Source: an uncultured Clostridium sp. (GTDB taxonomy: Bacteria; Bacillota; Clostridia; TANB77; CAG-508). From it: DNA of 46,883 nt. Made by a program: the position numbers and the translations under genes. The notes beneath the pieces are model-generated. The model did no database searches, was not told the origin of the DNA, and saw only the letters and a program-made list of their open reading frames with translations. Positions within the stretch are counted from its first letter, which is position 1; every line of letters starts with the position of its first letter. This document shows positions 8,272-17,475 of this stretch, one piece after another. The DNA lies in contig USFR01000011.1 in NCBI GenBank assembly GCA_900553945.1, forward strand, positions 1 through 46,883. The letters run 5' to 3'.

Positions 8272-10122
8272 TTATTTGTTGTCATCTTTGTTTTCGTCTT
8301 CTACTTTGTAGTCAGCATCATATACTTCGCCTTCTTTTGCTTCTTCAGCTCCAGCTGTTTGACCTTCTGCTGCTCCTGCATTTGCTCCATTAGCTTTGTA
8401 TAGTTTTTCAGAAATTTCATAGAATACTTTTGTTAATTTGTCTGTTCCTTCTTTAATTTCTTCTATGTTGTTTCCTTCTACTTTTTTCTTTAAGTTATCA
8501 ATTTCTGTTTGAACTTTTGCTTTTTCTTCGCTGCTTACTTTATCTCCTAATTCATCTAATGTTTTTTGGCTATTGTAAATTAAGCTTTCTGCATTGTTCT
8601 TAACTTCAACTTCTTCTTTTCTCTTTTTATCTTCTGATGCATGTTCTTCTGCATCTCTAACAGCTCTGTTGATATCTTCTTCTGTTAAGTTTGTGCTTGC
8701 TGTGATTGATACTTTTTGTTCATTTCCTGTTGCTGTATCTTTTGCTGATACGTGAACTATACCGTTTGCATCTATATCAAATGTAACTTCGATTTGTGGT
8801 ACTCCTCTTGGTGCTGGTGGAATTCCTGTTAATTGGAATCTTCCTAATGTTTTATTATATGCTGCCATTTCTCTTTCACCTTGTAATACGTGAACTTCAA
8901 CGCTTGTTTGACCATCAGCAGCTGTAGAGAATATTTGTGATTTCTTTGTTGGTATTGTTGTGTTTCTTTCAATTAATTTTGTGAATACTCCACCATATGT
9001 TTCAATACCTAATGATAATGGTGTTACATCAAGTAATACTAAGTCTTTAACATCTCCTGATAATACACCACCTTGAATAGCTGCACCTAATGCAACGCAT
9101 TCATCTGGGTTTATACCTTTGTTTGGTTCTTTACCTGTTATTTTCTTAACTGTTTCTTGTACTAATGGAACTCTTGTAGATCCACCAACTAATAATACTT
9201 GGTCAAGATCATTAGATGTGATTCCAGCATCTTTTAATGCTTGGTTAACAGGTCCTTTTGTTGAATCAACTAATTCTCTGATTAAGTCTTCGAATTTAGC
9301 TCTTGTTAATGTTATGTCTAAGTGTTTTGGTCCTGTGCTATCTGCTGTTATGAATGGTAAGTTAATTTGTGTTTGTCCCATTCCTGATAATTCTATTTTA
9401 GCTTTTTCAGCAGCTTCTTTTAATCTTTGCATTGCCATTTTATCTGTACTTAAATCAATTCCATTTGTTTTTTTGAATTCTGCAATTAGATATTCTATAA
9501 TTTTTTGATCGAAGTCATCTCCACCAAGTCTATTGTTTCCGCTTGTAGCTAAAACTTCAAATACACCATCACCTATGTCTAGGATAGAAACATCGAATGT
9601 ACCTCCACCTAAATCATATACCATTATTTTTTGATCTTTATCTGCTTTATCCATACCAAATGCAAGTGCTGCAGCTGTTGGTTCGTTTATAATTCTTAAA
9701 ACTTCTAGTCCAGCTATTTTACCAGCATCTTTTGTTGCTTGTCTTTGGCTATCACTGAAGTATGCAGGAACTGTAATAACTGCTTGTTTTACTTCTGTTC
9801 CTAAATAATTTTCAGCGTCTGATTTTAATTTTTGTAATATCATTGCTGATATTTCTTGAGGTGTAAATTCATCACCTTCGATTTTTACCTTTTTATCTGT
9901 ACCCATATCTCTTTTTATTGAGATTACTGTATGATCTGGGTTTGTTACTGCTTGACGTTTTGCAATTTGTCCAACTAGTCTTTCACCATTTTGTGAAAAT
10001 GCAACTACTGATGGAGTTGTTCTATTTCCTTCTGGGTTTGGAATTACAACTGCTTCTCCACCTTCCATTACGGCTACACATGAGTTTGTTGTTCCTAAGT
10101 CAATACCTATAATTTTTGACAT
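8272..10122 (-). CDS. dnaK: Chaperone DnaK (Hsp70)
   Basis: ATP-dependent Hsp70 chaperone. 616 residues. The nucleotide-binding domain starts IGIDLGTTNSCVAVMEGG, has the phosphate loop VYDLGGGTFDVS near residue 170 and the adenosine motif LVGGSTRVPLVQ near 325. The linker DLVLLDVTPLSLGIET leads to the substrate-binding domain and an acidic C-terminal tail. It lacks the 23-24-residue segment of Gram-negative DnaK, as expected in Bacillota. Good AAGGAGG site. Regulated by HrcA through CIRCE elements upstream of hrcA. Confidence 0.98.
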   Translation of the reverse strand: MSKIIGIDLGTTNSCVAVMEGGEAVVIPNPEGNRTTPSVVAFSQNGERLVGQIAKRQAVTNPDHTVISIKRDMGTDKKVKIEGDEFTPQEISAMILQKLKSDAENYLGTEVKQAVITVPAYFSDSQRQATKDAGKIAGLEVLRIINEPTAAALAFGMDKADKDQKIMVYDLGGGTFDVSILDIGDGVFEVLATSGNNRLGGDDFDQKIIEYLIAEFKKTNGIDLSTDKMAMQRLKEAAEKAKIELSGMGQTQINLPFITADSTGPKHLDITLTRAKFEDLIRELVDSTKGPVNQALKDAGITSNDLDQVLLVGGSTRVPLVQETVKKITGKEPNKGINPDECVALGAAIQGGVLSGDVKDLVLLDVTPLSLGIETYGGVFTKLIERNTTIPTKKSQIFSTAADGQTSVEVHVLQGEREMAAYNKTLGRFQLTGIPPAPRGVPQIEVTFDIDANGIVHVSAKDTATGNEQKVSITASTNLTEEDINRAVRDAEEHASEDKKRKEEVEVKNNAESLIYNSQKTLDELGDKVSSEEKAKVQTEIDNLKKKVEGNNIEEIKEGTDKLTKVFYEISEKLYKANGANAGAAEGQTAGAEEAKEGEVYDADYKVEDENKDDNK

Positions 10123-10194
10123 ATTCTTATTCCTCCTTATTTCATCTATCTTAAATTTGTTCTTTTGTACAATTTATATTTTTAAAATTAAAAA

Positions 10195-10704
10195 CTAATT
10201 TGCAACTATAACCATAGAATGTCTAATTACTTTAGTTCCTATGATATAGCCTTTTCTGAATTCTTCTTTTATAATGTTCTTTCCAAGCTTTTCGTCTGTT
10301 ACATGACTTACAGCTTCATGAAGTTCTGGATCAAATTCTTTTCCTACTGTTTCAATTTCTTTAACTCCATTATATGCTAAAACATCTTTTAATTGTTTTA
10401 ATACTAATTTTATTCCTTCTTCATATGCTTTATCCTTAGTTCCAGTGCTTATTGCTTTTTCAAGATTATCTATTATTGGTAATATGCTCATCATTATGTC
10501 TGATGTAAGCATATTTCTTAAAGATTCTCTTTCTTTCATGTTTCTTTTTTTGTAGTTTTCAAATTCAGCAAATAAACGCTTGTATCTATCATTAAGTTCG
10601 TCTAATTCTTTTTCAATGTCATTCTCAATAACTTCTGTTTCTTTTTCAACATTTTCTGTCTTAACTTCGTTCTCATCTTTTGTGTTCTTTTCTTTTTCTG
10701 CCAT
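10195..10704 (-). CDS. grpE: Nucleotide exchange factor GrpE
   Basis: 169-residue exchange factor that releases ADP from DnaK. The N-terminal third is a charged Lys/Glu coiled coil; the family core is seen in RLFAEFENYKKRN and in the C-terminal beta-domain around GVKEIETVGKEFDPELHEAV and KGYIIGTKVIRHSMVIV. It sits 20 bp after hrcA and 72 bp before dnaK in the heat-shock operon. Confidence 0.96.
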   Translation of the reverse strand: MAEKEKNTKDENEVKTENVEKETEVIENDIEKELDELNDRYKRLFAEFENYKKRNMKERESLRNMLTSDIMMSILPIIDNLEKAISTGTKDKAYEEGIKLVLKQLKDVLAYNGVKEIETVGKEFDPELHEAVSHVTDEKLGKNIIKEEFRKGYIIGTKVIRHSMVIVAN

Positions 10705-10724
10705 CTTTTTCCCTTCTTTCTTAA

Positions 10725-11753
10725 TTAATTTTTATTGTCATCTTCATAGTCTTCTTTTATTTTTTTGCTTATATATTTCATTATAGAAATAACTTTTGAA
10801 TAGTCCATCCTTGTTGGACCAATTATTCCTATTGTTCCTATATCTTTATCGCCTAGCAAATGATTAAATGTTACTACGCTAAAATCTTTTAATTTTTCAT
10901 CATGTAATTCATTTCCTATATAAACATTAATGTCTTCTGCTATTCCTGTATTTAGTACTTCTGATACTAAATCTTTGGCATCTAAGACGTTCATGAAGTT
11001 TTTAGCTAAATCTGCTTTTTGAAATTCTGGTAAGTCAAATGACTTATTTGTTCCTTCTAAATAAACTTCTTCGCTTTCTTTAAATAATTTATCTATTTCT
11101 TCTATTATTTTCTTTATAACTGCTATACTACTATTCATTTGTGCGGATATAAATTCTTCAACATTTCCACCAATTTCTTCTATTGGTTTTCCAACCATGT
11201 GATTTGCAAATATTGTATTCAAGTTTTTAATTTGTTCTTCTGTAACATCTTCATCAAATTTTATAATTGCCTCACGAATTATTCCAGAGTCTGTTAGGAT
11301 TATTGCCATCATAACTCTGCTTCCTAATAATACGAATTTAACATCTAATATTGTATGTTTTTCTATTTTAGGTCCTATAGCAATTGTTGTATAATGTGTT
11401 AATTCTGATAAAGTTGTTGTTGCTATTTTGGTTAAATCTTCTAAATCGTTTACTGTTGTTTCTAGTTTATTTTTTATATATTGCATTTCTTTTTTAGTTA
11501 ATTTATCATCTCTTAATAATTCATCTATATAATATCTATATCCTTTTTGAGATGGTATTCTTCCGGCTGATGTATATGGTTTTTCAATGAATCCTACCTT
11601 TTCTAATTCAGCCATTTCATTTCTTATTGTAGCACTACTGCAGTTCAATTCTTTTACTAAGTTTCCTGAGCTTACAGGCTCTGCAGTATCAATGTATTCT
11701 TCTATGATTGCTTGAAGTATTCTTTTTTTTCTATTATCAAGATTTTCAACCAT
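10725..11753 (-). CDS. hrcA: Heat-inducible transcription repressor HrcA
   Basis: Repressor of class I heat-shock genes that binds CIRCE and needs GroEL for activity. 342 residues: N-terminal winged helix (ILQAIIEEYIDTAEPVSSGNLV...SSATIRNEMAELEKVGFIEKPYTSAGRIPS), GAF-like middle domain and dimerisation region. AGAGGT lies upstream of the ATG. First gene of its operon; two CIRCE-like elements flank its own promoter, so it is autoregulated. Confidence 0.97.
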   Translation of the reverse strand: MVENLDNRKKRILQAIIEEYIDTAEPVSSGNLVKELNCSSATIRNEMAELEKVGFIEKPYTSAGRIPSQKGYRYYIDELLRDDKLTKKEMQYIKNKLETTVNDLEDLTKIATTTLSELTHYTTIAIGPKIEKHTILDVKFVLLGSRVMMAIILTDSGIIREAIIKFDEDVTEEQIKNLNTIFANHMVGKPIEEIGGNVEEFISAQMNSSIAVIKKIIEEIDKLFKESEEVYLEGTNKSFDLPEFQKADLAKNFMNVLDAKDLVSEVLNTGIAEDINVYIGNELHDEKLKDFSVVTFNHLLGDKDIGTIGIIGPTRMDYSKVISIMKYISKKIKEDYEDDNKN

Positions 11754-11772
11754 TTTACTACCTCTTTTATTT

Positions 11773-11799
11773 TTAGCACTCTTTATATGCCTTTGCTAA
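11773..11799 (-). promoter_or_regulatory. CIRCE operator 1 (downstream of promoter)
   Basis: On the plus strand TTAGCACTC-N9-CTTTGCTAA; consensus is TTAGCACTC-N9-GAGTGCTAA. One half is perfect and the other differs at three positions. It lies between the -10 and the hrcA start. Confidence 0.85.
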
Positions 11800-11810
11800 A
11801 TTCTTTATAT

Positions 11811-11839
11811 ATATTATACCTATTTTTAGCAATTGTCAA
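11811..11839 (-). promoter_or_regulatory. hrcA operon promoter
   Basis: TTGACA (11834-11839) with TATAAT at 15 nt or TAATAT at 17 nt. The -35 hexamer lies within the spacer of CIRCE-like element 2. Confidence 0.75.
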
Positions 11840-11852
11840 TAGTATTTGCTAA
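11826..11852 (-). promoter_or_regulatory. CIRCE-like operator 2 (over the -35)
   Basis: TTAGCAATT-N9-ATTTGCTAA keeps the outer TTAGCA/TGCTAA arms and the 9-nt spacing of CIRCE but not the inner CTC/GAG. Confidence 0.6.
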
Positions 11853-11866
11853 TTTACTTAAAATTA

Positions 11867-11895
11867 TTTACAAATTTAGTTGATGCGTGTATAAT
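11867..11895 (+). promoter_or_regulatory. Promoter of cassette gene 2
   Basis: TTTACA, 17-nt spacer, TATAAT. A leader of about 70 nt precedes the ORF. Confidence 0.75.
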
Positions 11896-11969
11896 ATCCC
11901 TACAAAGACTCATATTAATGAACCTTTAGACACCCGTTGTAAAAGCTTTTTTAAATAGGAGGTATCACT

Positions 11970-12392
11970 ATGAAACGGGAAAACGATTTTCTTGAATGTT
12001 ACTCAAAGGTATTTGCACCAAACGGAGAAATCAAAGAATGCGGTCGTGATGTTTGCATCAATTTGATTCTTAAATGTTTGGAGCTCGATGATTCAGGTGT
12101 AGACTATGGCAATGTATCTACCGGTTTTCTTAACATCAAGGCTGTAAAGCAGTTGGTTGTCAAGAAGTTTCCAGCAATTATCTTCCGTGAAGAATATGTC
12201 AGCAGACTGAATGATGAATACGCCAAAGTTCTTCCGGAAAACATCTCATATCCTGTTGTCTCTTTTGGTTTTTTGATTTCCTGCGAATTATTACCCAAAG
12301 ATGACGCAAGGTTAAATCATGAGACAGCTCCAATCTACAAAGCACTTACCAAACTGATTGAAAATGCTATCTTGGTTCGCGATTATCTGTAA
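11970..12392 (+). CDS. Uncharacterised protein (GC-richer cassette 2)
   Basis: 140 residues, soluble, with no family I recognise and no signal peptide or membrane segment. The ribosome binding site ATAGGAGGTATCACT is strong. GC is about 40% in sampled lines and codon use differs from neighbours (CGG already at codon 3; also CTC, GGC, CCG). It runs opposite to the flanking hrcA and hemW genes and has its own promoter and GC-rich terminator. An unrecognised acquired gene; no function can be given. Confidence 0.75.
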   Translation: MKRENDFLECYSKVFAPNGEIKECGRDVCINLILKCLELDDSGVDYGNVSTGFLNIKAVKQLVVKKFPAIIFREEYVSRLNDEYAKVLPENISYPVVSFGFLISCELLPKDDARLNHETAPIYKALTKLIENAILVRDYL

Positions 12393-12400
12393 TCACGACG

Positions 12401-12431
12401 AGAGCCATGCTACAAAAGCATGGCTCTTTTT
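12401..12431 (+). terminator. Terminator of cassette gene 2
   Basis: GAGCCATGCT/AGCATGGCTC stem followed by TTTTT. Confidence 0.9.
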
Positions 12432-12445
12432 CTATTATATATTTC

Positions 12446-13561
12446 TTACACAAACTCTTCCCAAACAAGATTAGCTAAATCTAATCCTTTTTTGGTTAAT
12501 CTTATACTATCTAAATCAATTTCTATTAGGTCTTCGTCTACTAATTTGCTTATTTCAAACCTAAAATAGAATAATGGATTAATTTGAAATTTTTGTTCAA
12601 ATTTAGATATTGATACTCCTTCTATTTTTCTTAGTCCTAGCATCATGTATTCTTTTTTCATATCTTCTTCTGTTTGGTCTTCTTCAATTTCTTTTTCACT
12701 GTAATTTTCTATATATTCTTCAATTGTTTTCTTATTAGAAAATCTTCTTCCGCCGAAATAGCTATGTGCTGCTGTTCCGAATCCAAGGTATTCCTTTTGA
12801 GACCAACAATCCATATTGTGTCTTGATCTATGTCCTGGCATTGAAAAATTTGATATTTCATAATGTTCATATCCGTTTTCCTCTAGCAATTCTTTCATTT
12901 TCCAATACATTTTTCTTTCCTCTTCATCAGTTGGTAATTCTACTTCTCCTGAATCTACCATTTCTTTTAGTCTTGTGCCATCTTCTAAAATTAATGAATA
13001 GCATGAAATATGTTCTGGTTTCAAATTAATTATTTCACTTATTTGTATTGCAACGCTCCATTCATCCTCTCCTGGAAGTGCTATCATGAAATCAACATTA
13101 ATATTATCAAATCCTATTTCTCTTGCCATATCATATGTTTCTACAAAGTCCTCATAAGAATGTATTCTTCCAATTCGTTTTAATGTATCATTATCAGTTG
13201 ATTGCAAACCTATGCTTAATCTATTTATTCCAGCCTTTTTATAATCCATCAATTTCTCTCTCGTTACTGTTCCTGGATTCACTTCTATTGTTATTTCTGC
13301 ATTTTGAGTTACTATAAATTTTTCTCTTACCTTTGCAATTATTTCTGAAATATACTGTGGGTCAATAAGTGATGGTGTACCACCACCTATGTAAATTGTA
13401 CCTATATTAAATCCTGTGTATTTACAATCTGATATATCTTTTTTTATTGCTTCTACGTATTCTTTTATTGTATCTTCTTTCCCTGAAAAAGAAATAAAAT
13501 CACAATAAAAACATTTTCTTTTGCAATATGGAATGTGAATATATAATCCTATTTCTTTCAT
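12446..13561 (-). CDS. hemW: HemW-like radical SAM protein (heme chaperone / CPDH-like)
   Basis: Radical SAM protein with the cluster motif CKRKCFYCDF near residue 13 (CxxxCxxC followed by F), then GGGTPSLI (SAM-binding) and a C-terminal HemN-like domain. 371 residues is typical of HemW, which binds heme and was long annotated as an oxygen-independent coproporphyrinogen oxidase. Its start overlaps the whiA stop as ATGA, so the two are translationally coupled in prmC-whiA-hemW. Confidence 0.9.
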   Translation of the reverse strand: MKEIGLYIHIPYCKRKCFYCDFISFSGKEDTIKEYVEAIKKDISDCKYTGFNIGTIYIGGGTPSLIDPQYISEIIAKVREKFIVTQNAEITIEVNPGTVTREKLMDYKKAGINRLSIGLQSTDNDTLKRIGRIHSYEDFVETYDMAREIGFDNINVDFMIALPGEDEWSVAIQISEIINLKPEHISCYSLILEDGTRLKEMVDSGEVELPTDEEERKMYWKMKELLEENGYEHYEISNFSMPGHRSRHNMDCWSQKEYLGFGTAAHSYFGGRRFSNKKTIEEYIENYSEKEIEEDQTEEDMKKEYMMLGLRKIEGVSISKFEQKFQINPLFYFRFEISKLVDEDLIEIDLDSIRLTKKGLDLANLVWEEFV

Positions 13562-14403
13562 TCGTTCTCCTTCTTTGCTTCATCAGCAATTTCTATAATT
13601 TTCTTTAATCTATGATTTACTCCTGATTTTCCTAAAGTTTTTTCTAATAAACTTCCTAAATCTTTTAAACTCATTTCTGGATATTCCAATCTTAGCTCAG
13701 CTATCTCCTGCAAGCCTGTAGGTAATTCTTCATATTTCTTTACTTTCTTCAAATAATTTATTGCTTCTATTTGCATTACTGAAGCACTGATTGTTTTATT
13801 CAAATTTGCTGTTTCACAATTTACTTGTCTATTAACGTTATTTCGGATTTCTCTCATAACTCGAATTTCTTCATATTTTAAAACTGCTTTTTGAGCACCT
13901 ATGAAAGCCAAGAATTTTGAAATTTCTTCGCCTTCTTTTATATAAATTGTATTATTCATCTCAAGAATTTTTGCTTTTATATTAAAGCTTTTTAATATAT
14001 TTTGAATATATTGAGCAACATCTTTATTCTTCGATAAAATTTCTAAGTGATACTTTTTCGTAGGGTCATTTATTGATCCGCTTCCTAGAAAAATTCCTCT
14101 TATCAATGCTTTTTTCTCTTCTTCAGTTTCTAAATTTTCAATGTTTCTCAAATTTGGTTTATTAATCTTTGCAACAAAAGTTTTTCTTCTTGTTTCAGGC
14201 TCATATTCTATTTTCAATTTAAACAAAATTTTATAAATTCTCTCAATATTAAATTCATTTTCTGTAATAAATTCAATTTTCTCATTTTCTTCTTTTATAT
14301 TCGCTGACATTAAATATCCTATTAATTCAGCTTCTATCAAATTAGATTTTGAATATGTATTTATTGAACTTAACTCTTGTTTTACTTCCGATGAAAAAGA
14401 CAT
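13558..14403 (-). CDS. whiA: WhiA, DNA-binding protein
   Basis: 281 residues: N-terminal degenerate LAGLIDADG homing-endonuclease-like domain (GYLMSANI...IRGIFLGSGSINDPTKKYHLEI) and C-terminal helix-turn-helix (LPTGLQEIAELRLEYPEMSLKDLGSLL...VNHRLKKI). In Bacillota WhiA affects cell division and chromosome segregation. I chose the start at 14403 (MSFSSEVKQEL), which follows GAGAAGGAG and sits 2 nt after the prmC stop. Longer in-frame starts would overlap prmC. Confidence 0.95.
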   Translation of the reverse strand: MSFSSEVKQELSSINTYSKSNLIEAELIGYLMSANIKEENEKIEFITENEFNIERIYKILFKLKIEYEPETRRKTFVAKINKPNLRNIENLETEEEKKALIRGIFLGSGSINDPTKKYHLEILSKNKDVAQYIQNILKSFNIKAKILEMNNTIYIKEGEEISKFLAFIGAQKAVLKYEEIRVMREIRNNVNRQVNCETANLNKTISASVMQIEAINYLKKVKKYEELPTGLQEIAELRLEYPEMSLKDLGSLLEKTLGKSGVNHRLKKIIEIADEAKKENE

Positions 14404-14405
14404 AT

Positions 14406-15230
14406 TTACTCCTTCTCTCCTATTATAACTCTGTCTAATCCTTGCAAGTCTTTCACACATTTTATATTCTTAAATTTATTTTCAATTAATATTTTGCTAA
14501 CGTCTTCTTTTTGTTTATAACCAATTTCAAATATTAATAATCCTTCTTTTTTTAAATATTCTTTTGCGTTTTCAGTTATTTTTTTATAAAAATCTAGTCC
14601 ATTTACTCCGCCATATAGAGCCAATTCAGGCTCCTTTTTCACTTGATTTTCTAGTTCTTGCATCTCTTTTTCTGTTATATATGGTGGATTTGAAACTATA
14701 ATATCAAAATTTTTTTCTTCTATATTTTCAAATAAATTTGAGTTAATAAATTTAACATTTGTATTATGTAATTCATTATTTTCTTTTGCGACTTTTAGAG
14801 CTTCAAGGCTTATATCACATGCAAATACATTTGCTTTCTCCACATTTTTTACTAATGTGATTGCTATGATTCCACTTCCTGTACACATATCTAATATTTT
14901 GTCTTTGTCTTTAGCCAATTTTAAAGTTTCTTCAATTAGAATTTCTGTATCATATCTAGGTATCAAAACATTTTCATTGACCTTAAATTTCATTCCATAA
15001 AATTCTTGAGTATTTGTTATATATTGAAGTGGTACATCTTTAGATAATTTCTCAATTCCTAGTTTGTATTTTTCTTCTATCTCTTCTGATAATTCTTCAT
15101 CATCATGTGTTATTAAATAGTTTTTTTCAACATTCATAAAATGAGATAAAATTAGTCTTACTTTAAGTGATTTATCATCTATATTTTTTAAATTATCTAT
15201 TCCATATTTTATAGCCTCTTTTACGTTCAT
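14406..15230 (-). CDS. prmC: Release factor glutamine methyltransferase PrmC
   Basis: SAM-dependent methyltransferase that methylates the Gln of the GGQ motif in release factors RF1 and RF2. 274 residues: N-terminal helical release-factor-binding part, SAM motif ILDMCTGSGIIAI near residue 115, and the catalytic NPPY motif in IIVSNPPYIT near residue 180. Head of the prmC-whiA-hemW operon with AGGAG upstream. prfA is not adjacent here. Confidence 0.95.
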   Translation of the reverse strand: MNVKEAIKYGIDNLKNIDDKSLKVRLILSHFMNVEKNYLITHDDEELSEEIEEKYKLGIEKLSKDVPLQYITNTQEFYGMKFKVNENVLIPRYDTEILIEETLKLAKDKDKILDMCTGSGIIAITLVKNVEKANVFACDISLEALKVAKENNELHNTNVKFINSNLFENIEEKNFDIIVSNPPYITEKEMQELENQVKKEPELALYGGVNGLDFYKKITENAKEYLKKEGLLIFEIGYKQKEDVSKILIENKFKNIKCVKDLQGLDRVIIGEKE

Positions 15231-15285
15231 AGCTCCTCCAATGTCTTTATTTTAGCATTTTTGATTTTTCTTGTAAAGTGTGTAA

Positions 15286-15326
15286 AAAATTAATGCCAAC
15301 ATTGGCAATTCACCAATATTGGCATT
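15286..15326 (-). terminator. Terminator of the 6S RNA
   Basis: 14-bp stem (AATGCCAACATTGG with its complement, 7-nt loop) followed by T-rich sequence on the minus strand, directly after the 6S RNA closing stem. Confidence 0.85.
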
Positions 15327-15328
15327 AA

Positions 15329-15520
15329 AAACCCCACATCAGCCGTCATGCATAAGAATTTTTATGGACCTGTCCTAAAACAGGTGGGTGCTGTCCTAAA
15401 TACTTCTGGGTTTCTTACTGATAAAGCTCGTAAGCTTACACGCCATATTCAGAGATCATGCTCCCTTCTCCAAAACTTGTAGGTTCTAAAAACTCTGTCA
15501 AAAACGCACCATGCAGGGAA
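15329..15520 (-). ncRNA. ssrS: 6S RNA
   Basis: Global regulator that mimics an open promoter and sequesters sigma-A RNA polymerase. The minus strand shows blocks typical of Firmicutes 6S: a closing stem CCCUGCAU with AUGUGGGG (all eight positions pair, including G-U), GGCGUGUAAGC, AGUAAGAAACCC, and GGACAGCACCCACCUG near the 3' side. Size about 190 nt. A TTGAAA-17-TAATAT promoter lies upstream at 15550-15578; it would start the RNA some 20-25 nt before the closing stem, so the exact 5' end is uncertain. Confidence 0.85.
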
Positions 15521-15549
15521 GATTAATAACTTATTCATTTGTTGTATTT

Positions 15550-15578
15550 ATATTAACATATGTTTTTATTTGTTTCAA
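15550..15578 (-). promoter_or_regulatory. Probable 6S RNA promoter
   Basis: TTGAAA, 17-nt spacer, TAATAT on the minus strand. Confidence 0.5.
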
Positions 15579-15718
15579 ATTCTATTTTTCCTTTTTAACT
15601 GTTTTTAGATTGTTTTAAGTTATTTTTCCTCATTTTTTTGAATTTATACTAACTAATTCGATATGTTTTAATGGTTGATTTTTTTCAAATTTTATAGTAG
15701 TGTAATTTTTGTCGTTTT

Positions 15719-16366
15719 TTATTCTTTAATTTGTTTTTTTAATTCTTGCATAATCTTTTTCATAGCTATATCTCTGTGATTACGTACTGCTTCATATTTT
15801 TCTTCTGGCATTTCACTCATTGGTTCTGAAAAGCCTTCTGGTATAAATATTGGTCCATATGTTAGACCGCCTAATCTTCCTGGAGTCATTGCAATTGAAC
15901 CTTTACATTCGCCTCTAGCTACAATTTTTTCATTTGATTCCATTATAATTGCTGTCAATACGCATACAAAAGTACAAGATCTATCTTCTGGATTTGTATA
16001 TTGTTTCATATTATCTAAAACTTTTGTTATATTTTCTATTTGTGTTGGATTTTCTCCAGCATATCTTGCTGTATATACACCTGGTTCTCCATTTAATTTA
16101 TCTATACATAGTCCTGCATCATCTGTTATTATTATTTTATTTTTTATATTATTTTTCTCGCAGAATTTTTGAATTACTCTTGCTTTTATTTCTGAATTTT
16201 CTTCAAATGTTTTTCCATCTTCTATTATTTCTTCATTGAAATTAATATCTTTTAATGTTTGTATTGATACATTAAAATCATGTTCTCTTATTATTTTTTT
16301 CATAGCCTCAACTTTGGCTTTATTTCCTGTTCCATAAATTATTTCTATACTAGAATTTTGGTACAT
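15719..16366 (-). CDS. rdgB: HAM1/RdgB-family non-canonical purine NTP pyrophosphatase
   Basis: Hydrolyses ITP, dITP and XTP to monophosphates, keeping deaminated purines out of nucleic acids. Family motifs: GTGNKAKVEAMKKI (N-terminal nucleotide loop), EDGKTFEENSEIKA, TDDAGLCIDKLNGEPGVYTARYAG and the C-terminal SEMPEEKYEAVRNHR-type end. About 215 residues. The start at 16366 follows GAGGAGGAG; its first codons overlap the end of the radical SAM gene by 17 nt, so the two are coupled. A second family member lies at 40677. Confidence 0.88.
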   Translation of the reverse strand: MYQNSSIEIIYGTGNKAKVEAMKKIIREHDFNVSIQTLKDINFNEEIIEDGKTFEENSEIKARVIQKFCEKNNIKNKIIITDDAGLCIDKLNGEPGVYTARYAGENPTQIENITKVLDNMKQYTNPEDRSCTFVCVLTAIIMESNEKIVARGECKGSIAMTPGRLGGLTYGPIFIPEGFSEPMSEMPEEKYEAVRNHRDIAMKKIMQELKKQIKE

Positions 16367-17231
16367 ACTTCTCCTCCTCATCTTCTAAATCTTGAATATA
16401 TCCATTTTCCAAATCTAATTCATATAAGTAATTTTCTATTTCATCATACTCTTCTTGGGTTAATTTCCTATTTATTTGACTGTCTTCATTTGCCTTATAT
16501 GTTGGAAAATATTGTGCCATTAGGCTTATTGTTATATCTTCTGGCATGTTTTCTTTTATCCATTTTAAAACATCTTTTGAATTTTGAATATTATTTGGTA
16601 ATACTAAATGTCTTATTATCATTCCTTTTTTTAACATACCATTTCCATCATATTGATTTTTTCCAACTTGTCTATACATTTCTTTTATGGCTTTTTGAGT
16701 TATTTCTCTGTAATTTTTTGTTCCAGATAATCTCAATGCTAAATCATTATCATAGTATTTGAAATCAGGTAAATAAATATCTATATAACCTTCCAACATT
16801 TTTAATGTTTCTTCTTTTTCGTAACCACTTGTATTATACAAAATTGGTATTGTTAGTCCTTTTTGCTTTGCAATTTTTAAAGCTTCGATTATGTGTGGTA
16901 CATATGGTACTGCTGTTACAAGATTAATATTGTTTGCACCATCTGCTTGTTGTTTTAAAAATATTTTGGCTAATTCTTGAACTGTTATTTCTTCGCCTTT
17001 TCCTTCACAGCTTATTTTATAATTCTGACAAAATTTACATTTTAAATTGCAATTGCTAAAAAATACTGTTCCTGAACCTTCTTTTCCGCTTATGCAAGGT
17101 TCTTCATCATAATGTAAAGAGTACAATCCTATCTTTATATTTTTTCCTGCTTTGCACCTACCTAAGTGATTTTCATTTCTGTTTACCTTACATTCAAATG
17201 GACATAATTTGCATTCATCTAATTCTTTCAT
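16350..17231 (-). CDS. PflX-like radical SAM protein (pyruvate-formate-lyase activase relative)
   Basis: 293 residues. Radical SAM cluster CNLKCKFCQNYKIS near residue 60, preceded by a Cys-rich N-terminus (CKLCPFECKVNR...GRCKAG) as in the COG1313 group of uncharacterised PflA-like proteins. It probably generates a 5'-deoxyadenosyl radical, but the substrate is unknown; no glycyl-radical enzyme is encoded nearby. The ribosome binding site is weak (AAAGAAAT). A TTCAAA-17-TATAAT promoter is plausible upstream. Overlaps the HAM1 gene downstream. Confidence 0.82.
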   Translation of the reverse strand: MKELDECKLCPFECKVNRNENHLGRCKAGKNIKIGLYSLHYDEEPCISGKEGSGTVFFSNCNLKCKFCQNYKISCEGKGEEITVQELAKIFLKQQADGANNINLVTAVPYVPHIIEALKIAKQKGLTIPILYNTSGYEKEETLKMLEGYIDIYLPDFKYYDNDLALRLSGTKNYREITQKAIKEMYRQVGKNQYDGNGMLKKGMIIRHLVLPNNIQNSKDVLKWIKENMPEDITISLMAQYFPTYKANEDSQINRKLTQEEYDEIENYLYELDLENGYIQDLEDEEEKYVPKF

Positions 17232-17411
17232 AATGTTTCATTTCTTTCTTTTTTAATATTATTGATTATATCTTCTTTTGATTTAAATTACAATATTATA
17301 CTTAGTGCAAAGTAAAATTTGAACTGCTAAAAAACTTATTTAATATTTTGGAATCTGCATTGTTCTTTACATTGTTCTTTTAGATTTTTAATTTTTTACA
17401 GCTTTTTAACA

Positions 17412-17446
17412 TAGAAGAAGCCCGGCTAAATTGTTATAGCCGGGCC
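17412..17446 (-). terminator. Terminator of cassette gene 3
   Basis: GCCCGGCTA/TAGCCGGGC stem with TTCTTCT on the minus strand; the only such GC-rich block nearby. Confidence 0.85.
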
Positions 17447-17475
17447 GGAGATTAATTAGTTACTTTCGTTCAGTT

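Noticed and set aside
13558..14403. WhiA as a homing endonuclease
   Set aside because: The LAGLIDADG-like domain is the normal degenerate domain of WhiA, with its C-terminal helix-turn-helix present.
15292..15326. Inverted repeat near 15.3 kb as an IS end or attachment site
   Set aside because: It directly follows the 6S RNA closing stem and has a T-rich tail, so a terminator explains it.
15331..15520. The 15.3-15.5 kb conserved block as a riboswitch or T-box for prmC
   Set aside because: It is downstream of the rdgB-like gene and upstream of prmC, but has its own terminator, and its blocks match 6S RNA rather than a riboswitch.
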